NCBI RefSeq assembly: GCF_020176955.2
Contig: NZ_JAIUCZ020000008.1
Location: forward strand, 1-64,000
Source of the DNA: Nocardia sp. alder85J
GTDB taxonomy: Bacteria > Actinomycetota > Actinomycetes > Mycobacteriales > Mycobacteriaceae
Reading direction: 5' to 3'
Length of the DNA stretch: 64,000 nt
Shown here: piece by piece, positions 24,287-32,705 of the stretch
How the letters are laid out: the number at the start of each line of letters is the position of its first letter
Numbering within the stretch: the first letter of the stretch is position 1
Made by a program: the position numbers and the translations under genes
The notes under the pieces: generated by a model
What the model was told of the DNA's origin: nothing
Database searches by the model: none
What the model saw: only the letters and a program-made list of their open reading frames with translations

Positions 24287-25803
24287 CAATGCCGCTCAGT
24301 TTGGGTGGTGGGCCAGCTGTCAAGGGGATGTTGTTGCGGGGCTGGAGGTCTGGGTAGAAAAGACAGCGGAACTGCTGGTAGAGAGGTGTTGTCCGCCAAA
24401 GACAAGCCTTCGACCAAGGAGTTCCGCTGTCGGTTCAGTCTGTCATCTCCCGGCGTGCGGCGGTAGCTGCGGGGGTGTTCGCGCCGGGGCATCTGGGTGA
24501 GTTGACCCAGATCGTGTCGTTCGACCTCGTTGATGCCGCGTTGGAGGCCACGCGGGCCACTGAGCGGCGGGTGCGTGTGCTGCCCTCGCGGGTGGTGGTG
24601 TATCTGCTGCTGGCCGGGGCGTTGTTCGAACAGATCGGTTACCGGCAGGTGTGGGCGCGGCTGGTCAGCGGCCTGGGCGATGTGCCGGTGCCAGCACCAG
24701 CGTCTTCGGCGGTGACCCAGGCGTTGCGGCGGGTCGGCCCCGCGCCGCTGCGGGCCTTGTTCGCGTTGGTGGCAGGTCCGGGCGTGGGTGCGGTGCGGTG
24801 GCGCGGGCTGCTGGTGTGCGCGATCGACGGCACCACGATGTTCACCCCCGACAGCACTGCGAACTCGGCGATGTTCGGCCGCCAGACCGGGCGGCCCGAC
24901 GCCGCGGCCGGGTATCCGATGCTGCGGCTGCTGACCGTGGTCGCCTGCGGCACCCGCACCGTCATCGACGCGGTGTCCGGCCCCTACCTGACCGGGGAAA
25001 CCAGCTACGCACCACAGCTTTTCGATTGCCTGAAACCAGGCATGCTGTTGCTGGCCGACCGCAACTTCGCGGTCGCGGCCCTGATCGAGAAGATCTCCGC
25101 CACGCGGGCGGAGCTACTGATTCGCTGCAAGGACAACCGCGTCTTGCCGCCGATCAAGCATCTGCAGGACCGGTCGTGGCTGGCGCGGGTCGGCCCGGTC
25201 CTGGTGCGCGTGGTCGACGCCGAGATCGTCGTGCGCTGCCAGGGTGGCCCGCGCCGGGTCGGCCGCTACCGTCTGATCACCACCCTGACCGACGAAACCC
25301 AGTACCCTGCAACCGAATTGGTTCGGCTTTATCATCAGCGGTGGGAGATCGAAACCAGCTATCTCGAGCTGAAATCGACCATACTGGGCGGGCGGGTGTT
25401 ACGTGCCCGCACTCCCGGCGGTGTCACCCAAGAGATCTATGCCCTGCTGATCACCTACCAAGCACTACGCACCGCCATCGCCGACACCGCCCTGGCCAGC
25501 GGAGATTTCACCGCCGACCGCGCCAGTTTCACCATCGCCGTGCACACTGCCCGCGACCAGCTCATCCACGCCGCCGCAGTCCTGGCCGGCACCACCATCG
25601 ACCTGATCGGCGCCATCGGCCGCGCCATCCTGGCCGACCCGCTCCCGCCACGCCGGGAACGCACCAGCCCCCGCGTGGTCAAACGCGCCATCTCCAAACA
25701 CCGCGCCAAAGGCCCGATCGACCGCACCACCTACAAAACCCAGATCAACGTACACATCGTGCCCGGTTGACAACCGGGCACAATGCCAAACTGAGCGGCA
25801 TTG
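24287..25803. mobile_element. IS4-family insertion sequence, 1517 bp, complete
   Basis: Perfect 18-bp terminal inverted repeats (CAATGCCGCTCAGTTTGG at 24287-24304 and its complement at 25786-25803). A 10-bp target duplication CGGTTAGTCC flanks it at 24277-24286 and 25804-25813. It carries a single intact transposase gene. Perfect ends and duplication indicate recent insertion into the resolvase gene. Confidence 0.93.
24475..25770 (+). CDS. IS4-family DDE transposase
   Basis: 431 residues from GTG 24475. An in-frame CTG at 24427, with AAGGAG upstream, could add 16 residues (SVQSVISRRAAVAAG). DDE residues: Asp in VCAIDGTTMFTPDS, Asp in LLLADRNFAVAALI, and the IS4 signature Y-x2-R-x3-E-x6-K in YHQRWEIETSYLELK. 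A helical, basic C-terminus follows. It is intact and full length, so the element may be active. It moves the IS by cut-and-paste. Confidence 0.93.
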   Translation: MFAPGHLGELTQIVSFDLVDAALEATRATERRVRVLPSRVVVYLLLAGALFEQIGYRQVWARLVSGLGDVPVPAPASSAVTQALRRVGPAPLRALFALVAGPGVGAVRWRGLLVCAIDGTTMFTPDSTANSAMFGRQTGRPDAAAGYPMLRLLTVVACGTRTVIDAVSGPYLTGETSYAPQLFDCLKPGMLLLADRNFAVAALIEKISATRAELLIRCKDNRVLPPIKHLQDRSWLARVGPVLVRVVDAEIVVRCQGGPRRVGRYRLITTLTDETQYPATELVRLYHQRWEIETSYLELKSTILGGRVLRARTPGGVTQEIYALLITYQALRTAIADTALASGDFTADRASFTIAVHTARDQLIHAAAVLAGTTIDLIGAIGRAILADPLPPRRERTSPRVVKRAISKHRAKGPIDRTTYKTQINVHIVPG

Positions 25804-26135
25804 CGGTTAGTCCGTCGCGGGTGCGTTCGGACACCAGCGCGTGCTCGAATTCGGCGATCGAACCCAGGATCTGGAAGAACATGCGTCCCATCGCGGTGGA
25901 AGTGTCGATGCCCTGATCCAGCACCACGAAGTCCACGCCGCGCTCCTACCGGGTCTTGGACAACTCGATCAGGTGCTCGAGAGAGCGGCCGAGCCGCCGC
26001 ACGCGTACGGCCGATGACGCGAAAGATCCCATAACGCCGAAGACAGCGCTGTCCGCACGGCCGCGGCGGCGAGGAACTCGGTCGGTCGGTCCGGATGGCC
26101 TTGCACATGCACAGGTCGACCCTGACGGCACAGGC

Positions 26136-27011
26136 TCAGGCCGGGTCCGGCAGATGGATCGAGGCGAGTGTGGCGGGGTCGACGACGATGTGGATGGCAG
26201 TGATCCGGCCCTCGGTGACCGCGAAGGCGATGACGGAGAGGGGGGTTCCGTCGGAGCGCCAGGACATCTGGCCGGGGATGCCGTTGACCAGCACGGGCCG
26301 GTGGCGGGCGACCTCGCCGGAGAACATGCGCGCGCCGGCGGCGACCTCGGTGGCGCCGAGGGTGACAACCACGCCATCGGGGGTGTCGACGGTCAACTTC
26401 ACGTTCGGGTCGAGGACGCGCAGGAGCGCTTGGAAATCGCCGCCGAGGGCGGCGGCGCGGAACGCTTGGACGACCTCTCGGTGCTCGCGGCCGGGGACCG
26501 CCGACCGGTCCGTGGCTTGGACCTTGCGGCGGGCGCGGCTGGCGATCATCTTGGTGGCGTCGGCGGATTTGCCCAGGATCTGACCAATCTCATCGAACGG
26601 GACCGCGAACATGTCGTGCAGGACGAACGCCAGGCGCTCGCTCGGGGTGAGCGAGTCGAGCACGACGAGCAGGGCGAGGCCGACCGAATCGGCCAACACC
26701 ACTTGCTCGTCCGGCGCAGGATCGTCATCAGGCGTCACCAAGAGATCCGAAAAATCTTGCCCGTAGGCGGTTTCGGGGTGGGCCCGGCGGGATCTCAGGA
26801 GGTCGAGGCTGATGCGGCCGACCACGGTAGTCAGCCAACCCGCCACGTTGCCGATGTTCGCCGTGTCCTGGCGGACGAGGCGCATCCAGGCTTCCTGAAC
26901 CACGTCCTCGGCGTCGGCGTGCGAGCCCAGCACGCGGTACGCGACGGTACGCAGCCGATCGCGCTGGGCTTCGAACGCCTCGGTTACGAGGCTGGACGGG
27001 TGGGACGTCAC
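26136..27011 (-). CDS. ECF sigma factor with C-terminal SnoaL-like domain (SigJ/ECF41 type)
   Basis: 291 residues from GTG 27011, which overlaps the stop of the VOC gene by 4 bases (GTGA). Region sigma2 covers ~10-75 (LRTVAYRVLGSHADAEDVVQ), sigma4 covers ~115-165 (LTPSERLAFVLHDMFAVPF, then ATKMIASRARRKV). The remaining ~110 residues are a SnoaL-like fold (LLRVLDPNVKLTVDTPDG). In ECF41-type factors this fused domain replaces a separate anti-sigma factor and modulates activity. The typical partner is a small metabolic gene next door, here the VOC protein. Its target promoter should lie upstream of that gene. Confidence 0.88.
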   Translation of the reverse strand: MTSHPSSLVTEAFEAQRDRLRTVAYRVLGSHADAEDVVQEAWMRLVRQDTANIGNVAGWLTTVVGRISLDLLRSRRAHPETAYGQDFSDLLVTPDDDPAPDEQVVLADSVGLALLVVLDSLTPSERLAFVLHDMFAVPFDEIGQILGKSADATKMIASRARRKVQATDRSAVPGREHREVVQAFRAAALGGDFQALLRVLDPNVKLTVDTPDGVVVTLGATEVAAGARMFSGEVARHRPVLVNGIPGQMSWRSDGTPLSVIAFAVTEGRITAIHIVVDPATLASIHLPDPA

Positions 27012-27400
27012 GGCTTCCGCTGCTGACGCAGCGAGATCCGGTTGCCGTCCGGGTCCATCGTCTCGATGCGGACCCCGAACGGGTAGTCCTCGGGTTCGGA
27101 TTGTTCGAAGGTGACGCCGCGCTGGCGAAGGATCTCGAAATCCTTTCGCAGATCGTCGGATTCGAGGACGAGCGGACCGGGCGCGGCATGCCGGTCCACG
27201 TCGGCCGGCTGTCCCGCGGCCGCCGCATGCGACCACAGGATGATCTGCACCGAGCTATCGGGAACGCCGACGGTGAGGAAACGTCCGTCGGGCCCCGGGA
27301 AGTCGATCTGCTTTTCCAGGCCGAGCCCCTCGGTGTAGAACCCCAGCGCGCGGTCCTGATCGGTGACGTAGATCGTCACGTACATGATGTTGGTCAGCAT
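27008..27400 (-). CDS. VOC (glyoxalase/bleomycin-resistance fold) family protein
   Basis: 130 residues. ATG 27400 is preferred over ATG 27412 because GGAGA lies 6-10 bases upstream. Two beta-alpha-beta-beta-beta modules: MYVTIYVTDQDRALGFYTEG and LGLEKQIDFPGPDGRFLTVG, then VRIETMDPDGNRISLRQ at the end, the usual metal-site Glu/Asp region. VOC enzymes act on small molecules as lyases, dioxygenases or binding proteins; substrate unknown. It is the first gene of a two-gene unit with the ECF sigma factor, a recurrent ECF41 arrangement. Confidence 0.85.
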   Translation of the reverse strand: MLTNIMYVTIYVTDQDRALGFYTEGLGLEKQIDFPGPDGRFLTVGVPDSSVQIILWSHAAAAGQPADVDRHAAPGPLVLESDDLRKDFEILRQRGVTFEQSEPEDYPFGVRIETMDPDGNRISLRQQRKP

Positions 27401-27789
27401 CCCGTTCTCCATTCGCTGGCGCGACGATCGTTCGTATTCGGTCGTCGCACCTATGACGAGTGCTGACAGGAGAAGGTAACAGGACCCCGTCCACCCCAGC
27501 GGCTACCGGGCGCTCGCGGTGCGGCTCGGCAGCACGCGTCCAGGCCCGATACATGATTCAGCTGATCGAAAACGGAACACCTCGTGCCGCATGTCGAACG
27601 TACGTTTCATCATCAGCGCGCGTCCGAGGGCGGATGTAGGCGGCCGGGGTCGTGAGCGTGTGTTCACGGTCAGCAGGCCCTGGTCCTCGGCGGCGTAGCG
27701 GCAACGGGCCGGACCCTGCGGGGTGCCGGGCATCAGGTGAGTGCGGTCAACCATGATCCGCTGCCCAACGGCGGGGCGGGGGTGCGGTC
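27401..27789. other. Intergenic region, no gene supported
   Basis: Contains the presumed promoter of the VOC-sigma unit. A minus-strand open frame (27503-27754) has no ribosome site and a shadow-like composition. An AT-richer patch at 27540-27620 is notable only as a composition change. Confidence 0.35.
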
Positions 27790-27978
27790 GTGGGGGCCGT
27801 GTTCGGCGCTGTCGCCTGTGCCACCATCATCGGCATTCCGCTCGTGCCGTTCTGCATCCTCGGCCCGGCCTTGCAGGGCGCGGTGATCAGGCTGCTCGTC
27901 GCCGTGATCGCGCCGGATGTCATTGCGCGGGTGCTGCCCCGATCTTCGGGGACAGGGGCTTCTCGCTCTACTTGCTGA
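27790..27978 (+). CDS. Possible small membrane protein
   Basis: 62 codons from GTG 27790; an in-frame stop lies 36 bp upstream. Residues 2-50 are strongly hydrophobic (GAVFGAVACATIIGIPLVPF; IRLLVAVIAPDVIARVLP), giving one or two membrane helices. The last 12 codons overlap the convergent lipoprotein gene. There is a G-rich stretch but no clear ribosome site. The hydrophobic pattern is the only support. Confidence 0.35.
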   Translation: MGAVFGAVACATIIGIPLVPFCILGPALQGAVIRLLVAVIAPDVIARVLPRSSGTGASRSTC

Positions 27979-28354
27979 TGCAGTCCGTGACGATCTTCTG
28001 GGTTGCGGCGCGTGCCTTGTCGGCGTCGTCCTTGCTCAGGCCCATCGAATCCGGGTCGGAGGCTTGGGCGTTGGTGCCGGGCTTGGTCATCGCGCGCAGG
28101 CCGTCCTGCGAGATGCCCTGGTCCACATAGACTTTGGCGGCGCAGTCGGCGAGTTTCTGGTCCTTCAGGCCGCTGTCGACCAGGGCCTTGGAGAGGTCGG
28201 CCTGGGTGATCGCGGGCTGGGCGGCGGTCTTCTGGTCCGTGGACTGGGAGTTGCTCGAGCCGCAGGCGGCCAGCAGCGGGAGGGCGACCAGGGTGGCGGC
28301 GATCAGCGAAATCCTCAACAGTTTCCTCGTTTCCGACGATGACGAATCGGGCAT
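27968..28354 (-). CDS. Small secreted lipoprotein
   Basis: 128 residues from ATG 28354; a TTG at 28318 with GAGGAA just upstream gives a more typical signal peptide (RISLIAATLVALPLLAAC). The lipobox LLAAC predicts acylation and anchoring to the outer face of the membrane. The mature ~90 residues are charged and helical, with two further cysteines (LADCAAKVYVDQG; TDCISK at the end) likely forming one disulfide. No recognised domain. It sits just outside the island next to the MazF-like gene. Confidence 0.7.
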   Translation of the reverse strand: MPDSSSSETRKLLRISLIAATLVALPLLAACGSSNSQSTDQKTAAQPAITQADLSKALVDSGLKDQKLADCAAKVYVDQGISQDGLRAMTKPGTNAQASDPDSMGLSKDDADKARAATQKIVTDCISK

Positions 28355-28421
28355 TCGGGCGGAGAAGCCGCCGTGGTGATCCTGCACCATTCGGGCGCGC
28401 GAGAACAGTCGGGTGGGAATT

Positions 28422-28736
28422 TCACAGGTCCATCGCGGCCCGCAGCGCGGTGTCGATGCGCTCGACCACGTCGGGGTCCAGGGTGCCCAGGCGCTCGGCC
28501 AGCCAGCCGCGGTAGATGCGGCCCAGGTTGCCGGCGTGCATCCAGCCGTGGCCGGGGAGGGTGACGGCCAGGATGTCCTGCGGATCCTCGTCGAGGACCT
28601 CGGTGGCGATCAGCCAGGGGCGGGGGGATTCGTTGATGCCGTCACTGGAGATGAGCACGATGTTGCGACGGCGAGTCGAACCATGTGGGTTGTAGCTCCA
28701 CAGTTCACCCCTGCGAACCACCAGGTCAGCGGCCAT
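28422..28736 (-). CDS. MazF/PemK-family endoribonuclease toxin, translation start supplied by the island
   Basis: 104 residues from ATG 28736, with GGGAGGTG upstream. MazF fold: RRGELWSYNPHGSTRRRN, then IVLISSDGINE and VTLPGHGWMHAGNLGRIYRG; the family cuts mRNA at short sequences. The first seven residues (MAADLVV) and the ribosome site come from the island side of a 26-bp direct repeat. The repeat itself encodes RRGELWSY. The antitoxin that should precede it is at 37488-37736, where the same 26 bp follows a ribosome site and a GTG. The toxin body is complete. Confidence 0.8.
   Translation of the reverse strand: MAADLVVRRGELWSYNPHGSTRRRNIVLISSDGINESPRPWLIATEVLDEDPQDILAVTLPGHGWMHAGNLGRIYRGWLAERLGTLDPDVVERIDTALRAAMDL
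28690..28715. repeat. Left 26-bp direct repeat (putative att site, toxin side)
   Basis: Begins TTGTAGCTCCACAG and ends CACCCCTGCG; identical to 37473-37498. It encodes the start of MazF on the minus strand. Bases on either side differ between the two copies. Confidence 0.85.
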
Positions 28737-28745
28737 TCCCCACAC

Positions 28746-29128
28746 CTCCCGTCACTTCCCGGAACCTCCCTTAATCTATTGCAGCGCACCGACATTCGTC
28801 AGTATGGACGCTCCCGGAAGCTCCCTATACCTCACGATAGCTACCGGTGAATCTTACGGTCAAAATGACGGTCTCACTCCCGGCAAGTCCCGCCAGCACC
28901 TCGCCGACGGCAGGTCACGAAGCCGCCGAACATCACACACTCCGGGTGCGTGCCAGCTACCAATCGGCACCCTTGATGGCGCGCCCTAGCGACCCGTCCC
29001 AACCATGGGACAATCATGCAACTCGGGCATATGACACAACATATGTGAGTTACCTCACAAATTGGCCCAGCTTTCCCTCTGGGCTATTCAGTGGCTAATC
29101 AGGGTGCGGCCCTGCCCCGCGCCGCCGA
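28746..29128. other. AT-richer island end with palindromes, no gene
   Basis: Short related motifs GGAACCTCCC and GGAAGCTCCC occur near 28756 and 28816. CATATG occurs twice (29028-29033, 29040-29045) and GTGAGTTACCTCAC (29045-29058) is an inverted repeat. Base composition is clearly lower in GC than the surroundings. The region could hold attachment-arm sites or an operator; no open frame is convincing. Confidence 0.45.
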
Positions 29129-29607
29129 TCAACCTCGAGCGGCACCCTCCGGCCAAACGGCATCGACTGTAAGTCCTCGTGATCGAGCGAGCGCGACAAC
29201 CGAACCCGTTCCGCCAGGGTCAACGCCGTGCCCGTCCCACACTGCGATCAGGCGGTCACAAGACCCGAGAACGGCTTCGTTCGCGGCCTCGTATGCTGCA
29301 ACGCCCGCCTCGTCGAAGTTCATGACGCGAACCAATTCGGCGCGACGGATCAGCTCATCGAACAATGGTGCGTGATCGGGCTTGACCTTGTGCTCTCGGT
29401 AGTTCCGCGATGGAAGCACGACATCGAGCCTACCGCCGGCATCGGGTACCGCCCGTGCGAACACGGAGTCGGCCCCGCGCGCAATGCAACTGACGCCGAC
29501 TACATCACCGGAACCAAGCGCAGCGAGACGCTTGGTGATCTCGTCGTAACCAGAGGCACCGTGTCCGGGGTCATGTTCATGTGCCCGGTCACGCCGATCC
29601 GCACCAC
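29129..29607 (-). pseudogene. SLOG-like (Rossmannoid nucleotide-binding) protein, frameshifted
   Basis: From GTG 29607, with GGAAGGG upstream, the protein begins VRIGVTGHMNMTPDTVPLV and then loses frame near 29549. One base must be restored to continue YDEITKRLAALGSGDVVGVS, then CIARGADSVFARAVPDAGGR, LVRVMNFDEAGVAAYEAANE and LIAVWDGHGVDPGGTGSVVA to the stop at 29129. The GVTGH opening, CIARGAD loop and WDG-GGTGS loop match SLOG/LOG-type folds that bind or cleave nucleotides. It starts 26 bp after the XRE stop on the same strand, so the two formed one unit. Inactive unless frameshifting or a sequencing error is involved. Confidence 0.65.
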
Positions 29608-29632
29608 GTTCAGCCCTTCCTACTCCGTGAAG

Positions 29633-30868
29633 TTAGCGTGCGTGCACGTACGCCTTCAGCGTCTTCTGCATGTCGGAAGCAACCTTGCTATCGGGGAAGT
29701 TCTCTCCCAGCAACCCATCCAACTGGTTCAGCCGCTTGCGCACCCAGGAGAAATGCGCCTCGATCGGAGTCTCTAGTACTGGTGCGACGGCGGCCAAGCT
29801 ACCGTCCAGATCGCCTAGGCGGGCATTCGCCATCGACAAGTAGATCGTGGAAAGCATTTCGTCGCCTGGGCTCCGCTGCACATGCCATGCATCCAACGCT
29901 TCCTGCGATGCCTTGATGGACTTCCGCAAGGTCTTGTCGTCATCGGCCCACATCAACGAGAACCCGTGATAGTAGATCTGCTTGGCCTCCGAAAAGCTGA
30001 ACAGACCCGGGATTTCGTCTGGTCCGCTCGAATCCCGCATCCGGTCGGCGTCCTCCAGCAGCTCTAATGCCCGAGCAGAATCTCCAAGGTTCGCGATCGA
30101 CGCGGCGAGTCCACACAACAGCCGTGACCCCATGGTTCCCGTCGAAGTGCCGATGTAGTTCAAACCGTCCTGGGCGGCGTCGCGAGCCAGTTCGAAGTCC
30201 TTCGTGAACCGAAATGCGAGAGCTTGCGTACCCCGAGACCACGCCCGCAACTGGTCATGGTCGGCACGGTCACCCAGTCGGAACGCGGCCTGAGCATGAA
30301 CTCGAGCGACCTCGGCTTGGCCGAGGTCAAGTGTCAGGTAGGCGAGGATGCCACAAGTCCGCCCGAGCGCCACGTACAGATCACGCGAATCATCCGGGCT
30401 GTACGCCACTTGATTGAGGCGCCGCAGCAACTCGGCGCGTATGCCGAGGGCCTGCGCAAGGGTCGCGTCGTAGGACTCGAAGCGGGCTGCTTTCGCCACG
30501 TTGATGATGCCGTGATGCAACTCGTCCAGCGTCACGCCGTCCGGCGCAACCAACAGTTGTTGTGACTCCTGCCGGGCGCGATCGAGCATCCGCACGGTGT
30601 CCGTGGCTTTTGCTCGTTCCCGCTGGTCCTCGTCCCATGCCGCTATCAACCTGCCCTCTCCTTGGAGGGCTAAGTCAACTTGCTCGATCCATCCGCGGTC
30701 CGCCGGCCACCGGAGGCCGGTTTCGATGTGTCCTAAGCCCTGGTGGCTGTAGTTCACCAAGGACGCGAGTTCACGTAGGGAAAGGCCCCGAGCAGCACGA
30801 AGTTCGCGCAGAGTGCGGCCGGTCCTATCAGGGTTCATCCGTGCCCAGCCTGCCGGGCTCTTCACCAT
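29633..30868 (-). CDS. XRE-family regulator with TPR-like C-terminal region (island regulator)
   Basis: 411 residues from ATG 30868 (GAGGGG upstream); ATG 30838 is the alternative. The HTH is clear: GRTLRELRAARGLSLRELAS, then NYSHQGLGHIETGLRWP. The rest is helical with tandem repeats (LDLGQAEVARVHAQAAFRLG; RAWSRGTQALAFRFTKDFEL; LGDSARALELLEDADRM). It resembles the 13.2-14.6 kb regulator. It was originally divergent from the radical SAM operon, but an IS1380 element now sits between them, starting 56 bp from this ATG. Probably controls the island; ligand unknown. Confidence 0.85.
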   Translation of the reverse strand: MVKSPAGWARMNPDRTGRTLRELRAARGLSLRELASLVNYSHQGLGHIETGLRWPADRGWIEQVDLALQGEGRLIAAWDEDQRERAKATDTVRMLDRARQESQQLLVAPDGVTLDELHHGIINVAKAARFESYDATLAQALGIRAELLRRLNQVAYSPDDSRDLYVALGRTCGILAYLTLDLGQAEVARVHAQAAFRLGDRADHDQLRAWSRGTQALAFRFTKDFELARDAAQDGLNYIGTSTGTMGSRLLCGLAASIANLGDSARALELLEDADRMRDSSGPDEIPGLFSFSEAKQIYYHGFSLMWADDDKTLRKSIKASQEALDAWHVQRSPGDEMLSTIYLSMANARLGDLDGSLAAVAPVLETPIEAHFSWVRKRLNQLDGLLGENFPDSKVASDMQKTLKAYVHAR

Positions 30869-30923
30869 CGCGCACCACCCCTCTGTCTCCAGTTCGCGAT
30901 CGGGGATTTGTAGACAGCCTAAT

Positions 30924-32583
30924 CCTGAATCCACTGACCTGGGTGTCGTGCTGGTCTGCGTGCCTTTGGCACGTAGACCAGCAGGTTTCGGGTGTGGGGT
31001 AGCCGCTGGTCTACCCAGCTTTTCCACGTTGTGTTCGGTTCGGGGCCGTTCGGGCCGGGGTGGTCAGGTGATGGCAGGATGTCGTGCTTGGTAGCCAATT
31101 GTGTTGCGCCACAACATGTGCCATGTATCTGCCCAGGGCCAGTGGCGGGGCAGGTGCAGGACCGGGCGGCGTTGCGGGCGGGCCAGGCGGGCGGGGATGT
31201 TGATGATTTTGCGGCGCAGGGTGGCCGCGCGTGCTCGGCCGTGGTTTCCGCCGGCGATGGTCCCGGCCGCGCGCAGCAGGTTGTGGGCCATCGCGGCGCA
31301 CAGGACCCACGCGTAGTTCGCGCCGAAACGCCCGGAGGGGACGTGAGCGAGGGGGCCATCGATGAGATCTGCGAAGACGGTCTCGATGACGGCGTGTTTT
31401 CGGTGGGTGATATCGGCGTCGGCGACCGGTTCGGTGGAGTTGGTGAAGAACGGGTGATATCGCCAGACCGGGAAGAGCGCGTCGGGGTAGCGGGCATCTT
31501 TCACCCGCCGCACGATCAGCCGGGCGGTGATGCGGTCTTTGGTGGAAGCGAAAGCAGTGTAGGCGATTACAGCGACCTCCGCGCCGGAGATCCAGTCGCC
31601 GGTGTCGGGGTCGCGGACCGCGCCGGGATAGCGCACCGGAGTCCACGCATCCTCGGCGATCGTGTCGATGGCCTGCTGAATTGCGGTGTTGCGGGTCATG
31701 ACCACCGAGAATTGTGCGCCGGCGCGTACCGCGGCACGCACGACCTTGCGGTTGCCGAAGGCCGAGTCGCCGCGCACCAGTACCTGACCGGCGCCGATCG
31801 AACGGGCGACTCCGATCGCGGCGGTGACCATCGACGCGGCACCCTTGCCCGAGCCAGTCTTGCCGGCACGCAACCGCATTCCCGCGATCACCGGGGCTGC
31901 CAGGTCGGTGCTGATCGTGGCCACCAGCGGTGAAAGACCCTTGCGCAGAACCTGTTTGCCCGCGATCTTGGTGTGACCGTAGGAGGCGCCCTGCTTCTGA
32001 TGCCCATACACCGGACGCAGCAGCGAGTCGATATCGACGAACGTGCGCACCTGCGCGCCGGGCAGCAGATCGGTGCGATCGGCCAACGCGACCAGATGTT
32101 CGCGCATCGCCGATTCCAACTGCTTGGCGTGACCGAAGGTGAACTCCCGCAACAGAGTTCCTACTGTCGAGGGCGCGTACACGCCGTTGAACAGGGTTTT
32201 CATCCCGCCGCTACGCAGCAGGTCGACGTCGTCGATGCAGTCGGCTCCCGCAGCCATTCCCGCGATCAGCGTGACCAGCTTCGGTGCCGGGTTCGCTGAC
32301 CCGGACTTGATCCGCGGCGAGTTGATGGTGATCTTCTCTGCCAAAATTCTGGTCAGGGCGGTTTGCTCGGCGAGCGTCAGCACCGGTACCAGCCCCGCGC
32401 ACGACACGAGCCCATCGTCATCGAACCTCGCCGAGTCCTCGGCGAACCTGTGGAACAATCGCACTGAAAGTGTCTTTCGGATCTGGTCCAGATTGTTGTG
32501 TGAGAACTCCAATCATCCCAGTTCAGAAGGCACTTTCTTCATTTCAACACGCTCGATCCACCGATTTCATCGGTGGATCGAGG
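30924..32583. mobile_element. IS1380-family insertion sequence, 1660 bp
   Basis: Ends read inward as CCTGAATCCACTGA (30924-30937) and CCTCGATCCACCGA (complement of 32570-32583), matching at 11 of 14 positions. The 5-bp sequence CTAAT flanks both ends (30919-30923, 32584-32588) as target duplication. Sub-terminal hairpins lie at 30951-30981 and at 32552-32582 (14-bp perfect stem). One intact transposase gene. Confidence 0.85.
31064..32512 (-). CDS. IS1380-family DDE transposase
   Basis: 482 residues, family length. An N-terminal region with FSHNNLDQIRKTLSV precedes the catalytic core: Asp in VRTFVDIDSLLRPVYGHQKQ, Asp in VLVRGDSAFGNRKVVRAAV, and the late Glu in KHAVIETVFADLIDGPLAH, followed by FGANYAWVLCAAMAHNLLRA. 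The tail is Arg-rich. Intact, so the element may be mobile. Its orientation, pointing toward the XRE gene, places its own promoter near the radical SAM operon side, which could affect that operon. Confidence 0.9.
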   Translation of the reverse strand: MEFSHNNLDQIRKTLSVRLFHRFAEDSARFDDDGLVSCAGLVPVLTLAEQTALTRILAEKITINSPRIKSGSANPAPKLVTLIAGMAAGADCIDDVDLLRSGGMKTLFNGVYAPSTVGTLLREFTFGHAKQLESAMREHLVALADRTDLLPGAQVRTFVDIDSLLRPVYGHQKQGASYGHTKIAGKQVLRKGLSPLVATISTDLAAPVIAGMRLRAGKTGSGKGAASMVTAAIGVARSIGAGQVLVRGDSAFGNRKVVRAAVRAGAQFSVVMTRNTAIQQAIDTIAEDAWTPVRYPGAVRDPDTGDWISGAEVAVIAYTAFASTKDRITARLIVRRVKDARYPDALFPVWRYHPFFTNSTEPVADADITHRKHAVIETVFADLIDGPLAHVPSGRFGANYAWVLCAAMAHNLLRAAGTIAGGNHGRARAATLRRKIINIPARLARPQRRPVLHLPRHWPWADTWHMLWRNTIGYQARHPAIT

Positions 32584-32705
32584 CTAATACTCCCGCCAGC
32601 GCAGCGATGGTGGTGATCTGAGTCCATGGCCTCGGTTCCGGGCGAGTTGGACTCCCTCGGCCCGGGTGCCCGAGACACAGGGGCGAAAAATCCGAAGGGT
32701 TCGAC

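Larger units (their letters stand above)
24086..26010 (-). pseudogene. Serine resolvase/invertase gene, broken by an in-frame stop and an IS4 insertion
   Basis: Two pieces of one gene flank the IS4 element. The upstream piece (about 25814-26010) reads RLGRSLEHLIELSKTR, a TAG stop at 25944-25946, then ERGVDFVVLDQGIDTSTAMG, MFFQILGSIAEFEHAL and SERTRDGLT: the catalytic-domain C-terminus and E-helix of a small serine recombinase. The downstream piece (24086-24286) resumes with GLTAARVRGRTGGQKPKLGP and YTVEQIAAEF, the DNA-binding HTH, and is frameshifted before its end. The N-terminal nucleophile region is missing. At least three lesions make it a pseudogene. Confidence 0.8.

Noticed and set aside
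26136..27236. Longer start for the ECF sigma gene
   Set aside because: It would overlap most of the VOC gene; GTG 27011 gives the standard sigma N-terminus and a 4-base coupling.
27503..27754. Minus-strand frame of 83 codons
   Set aside because: No ribosome site, no motif, composition like other shadows.
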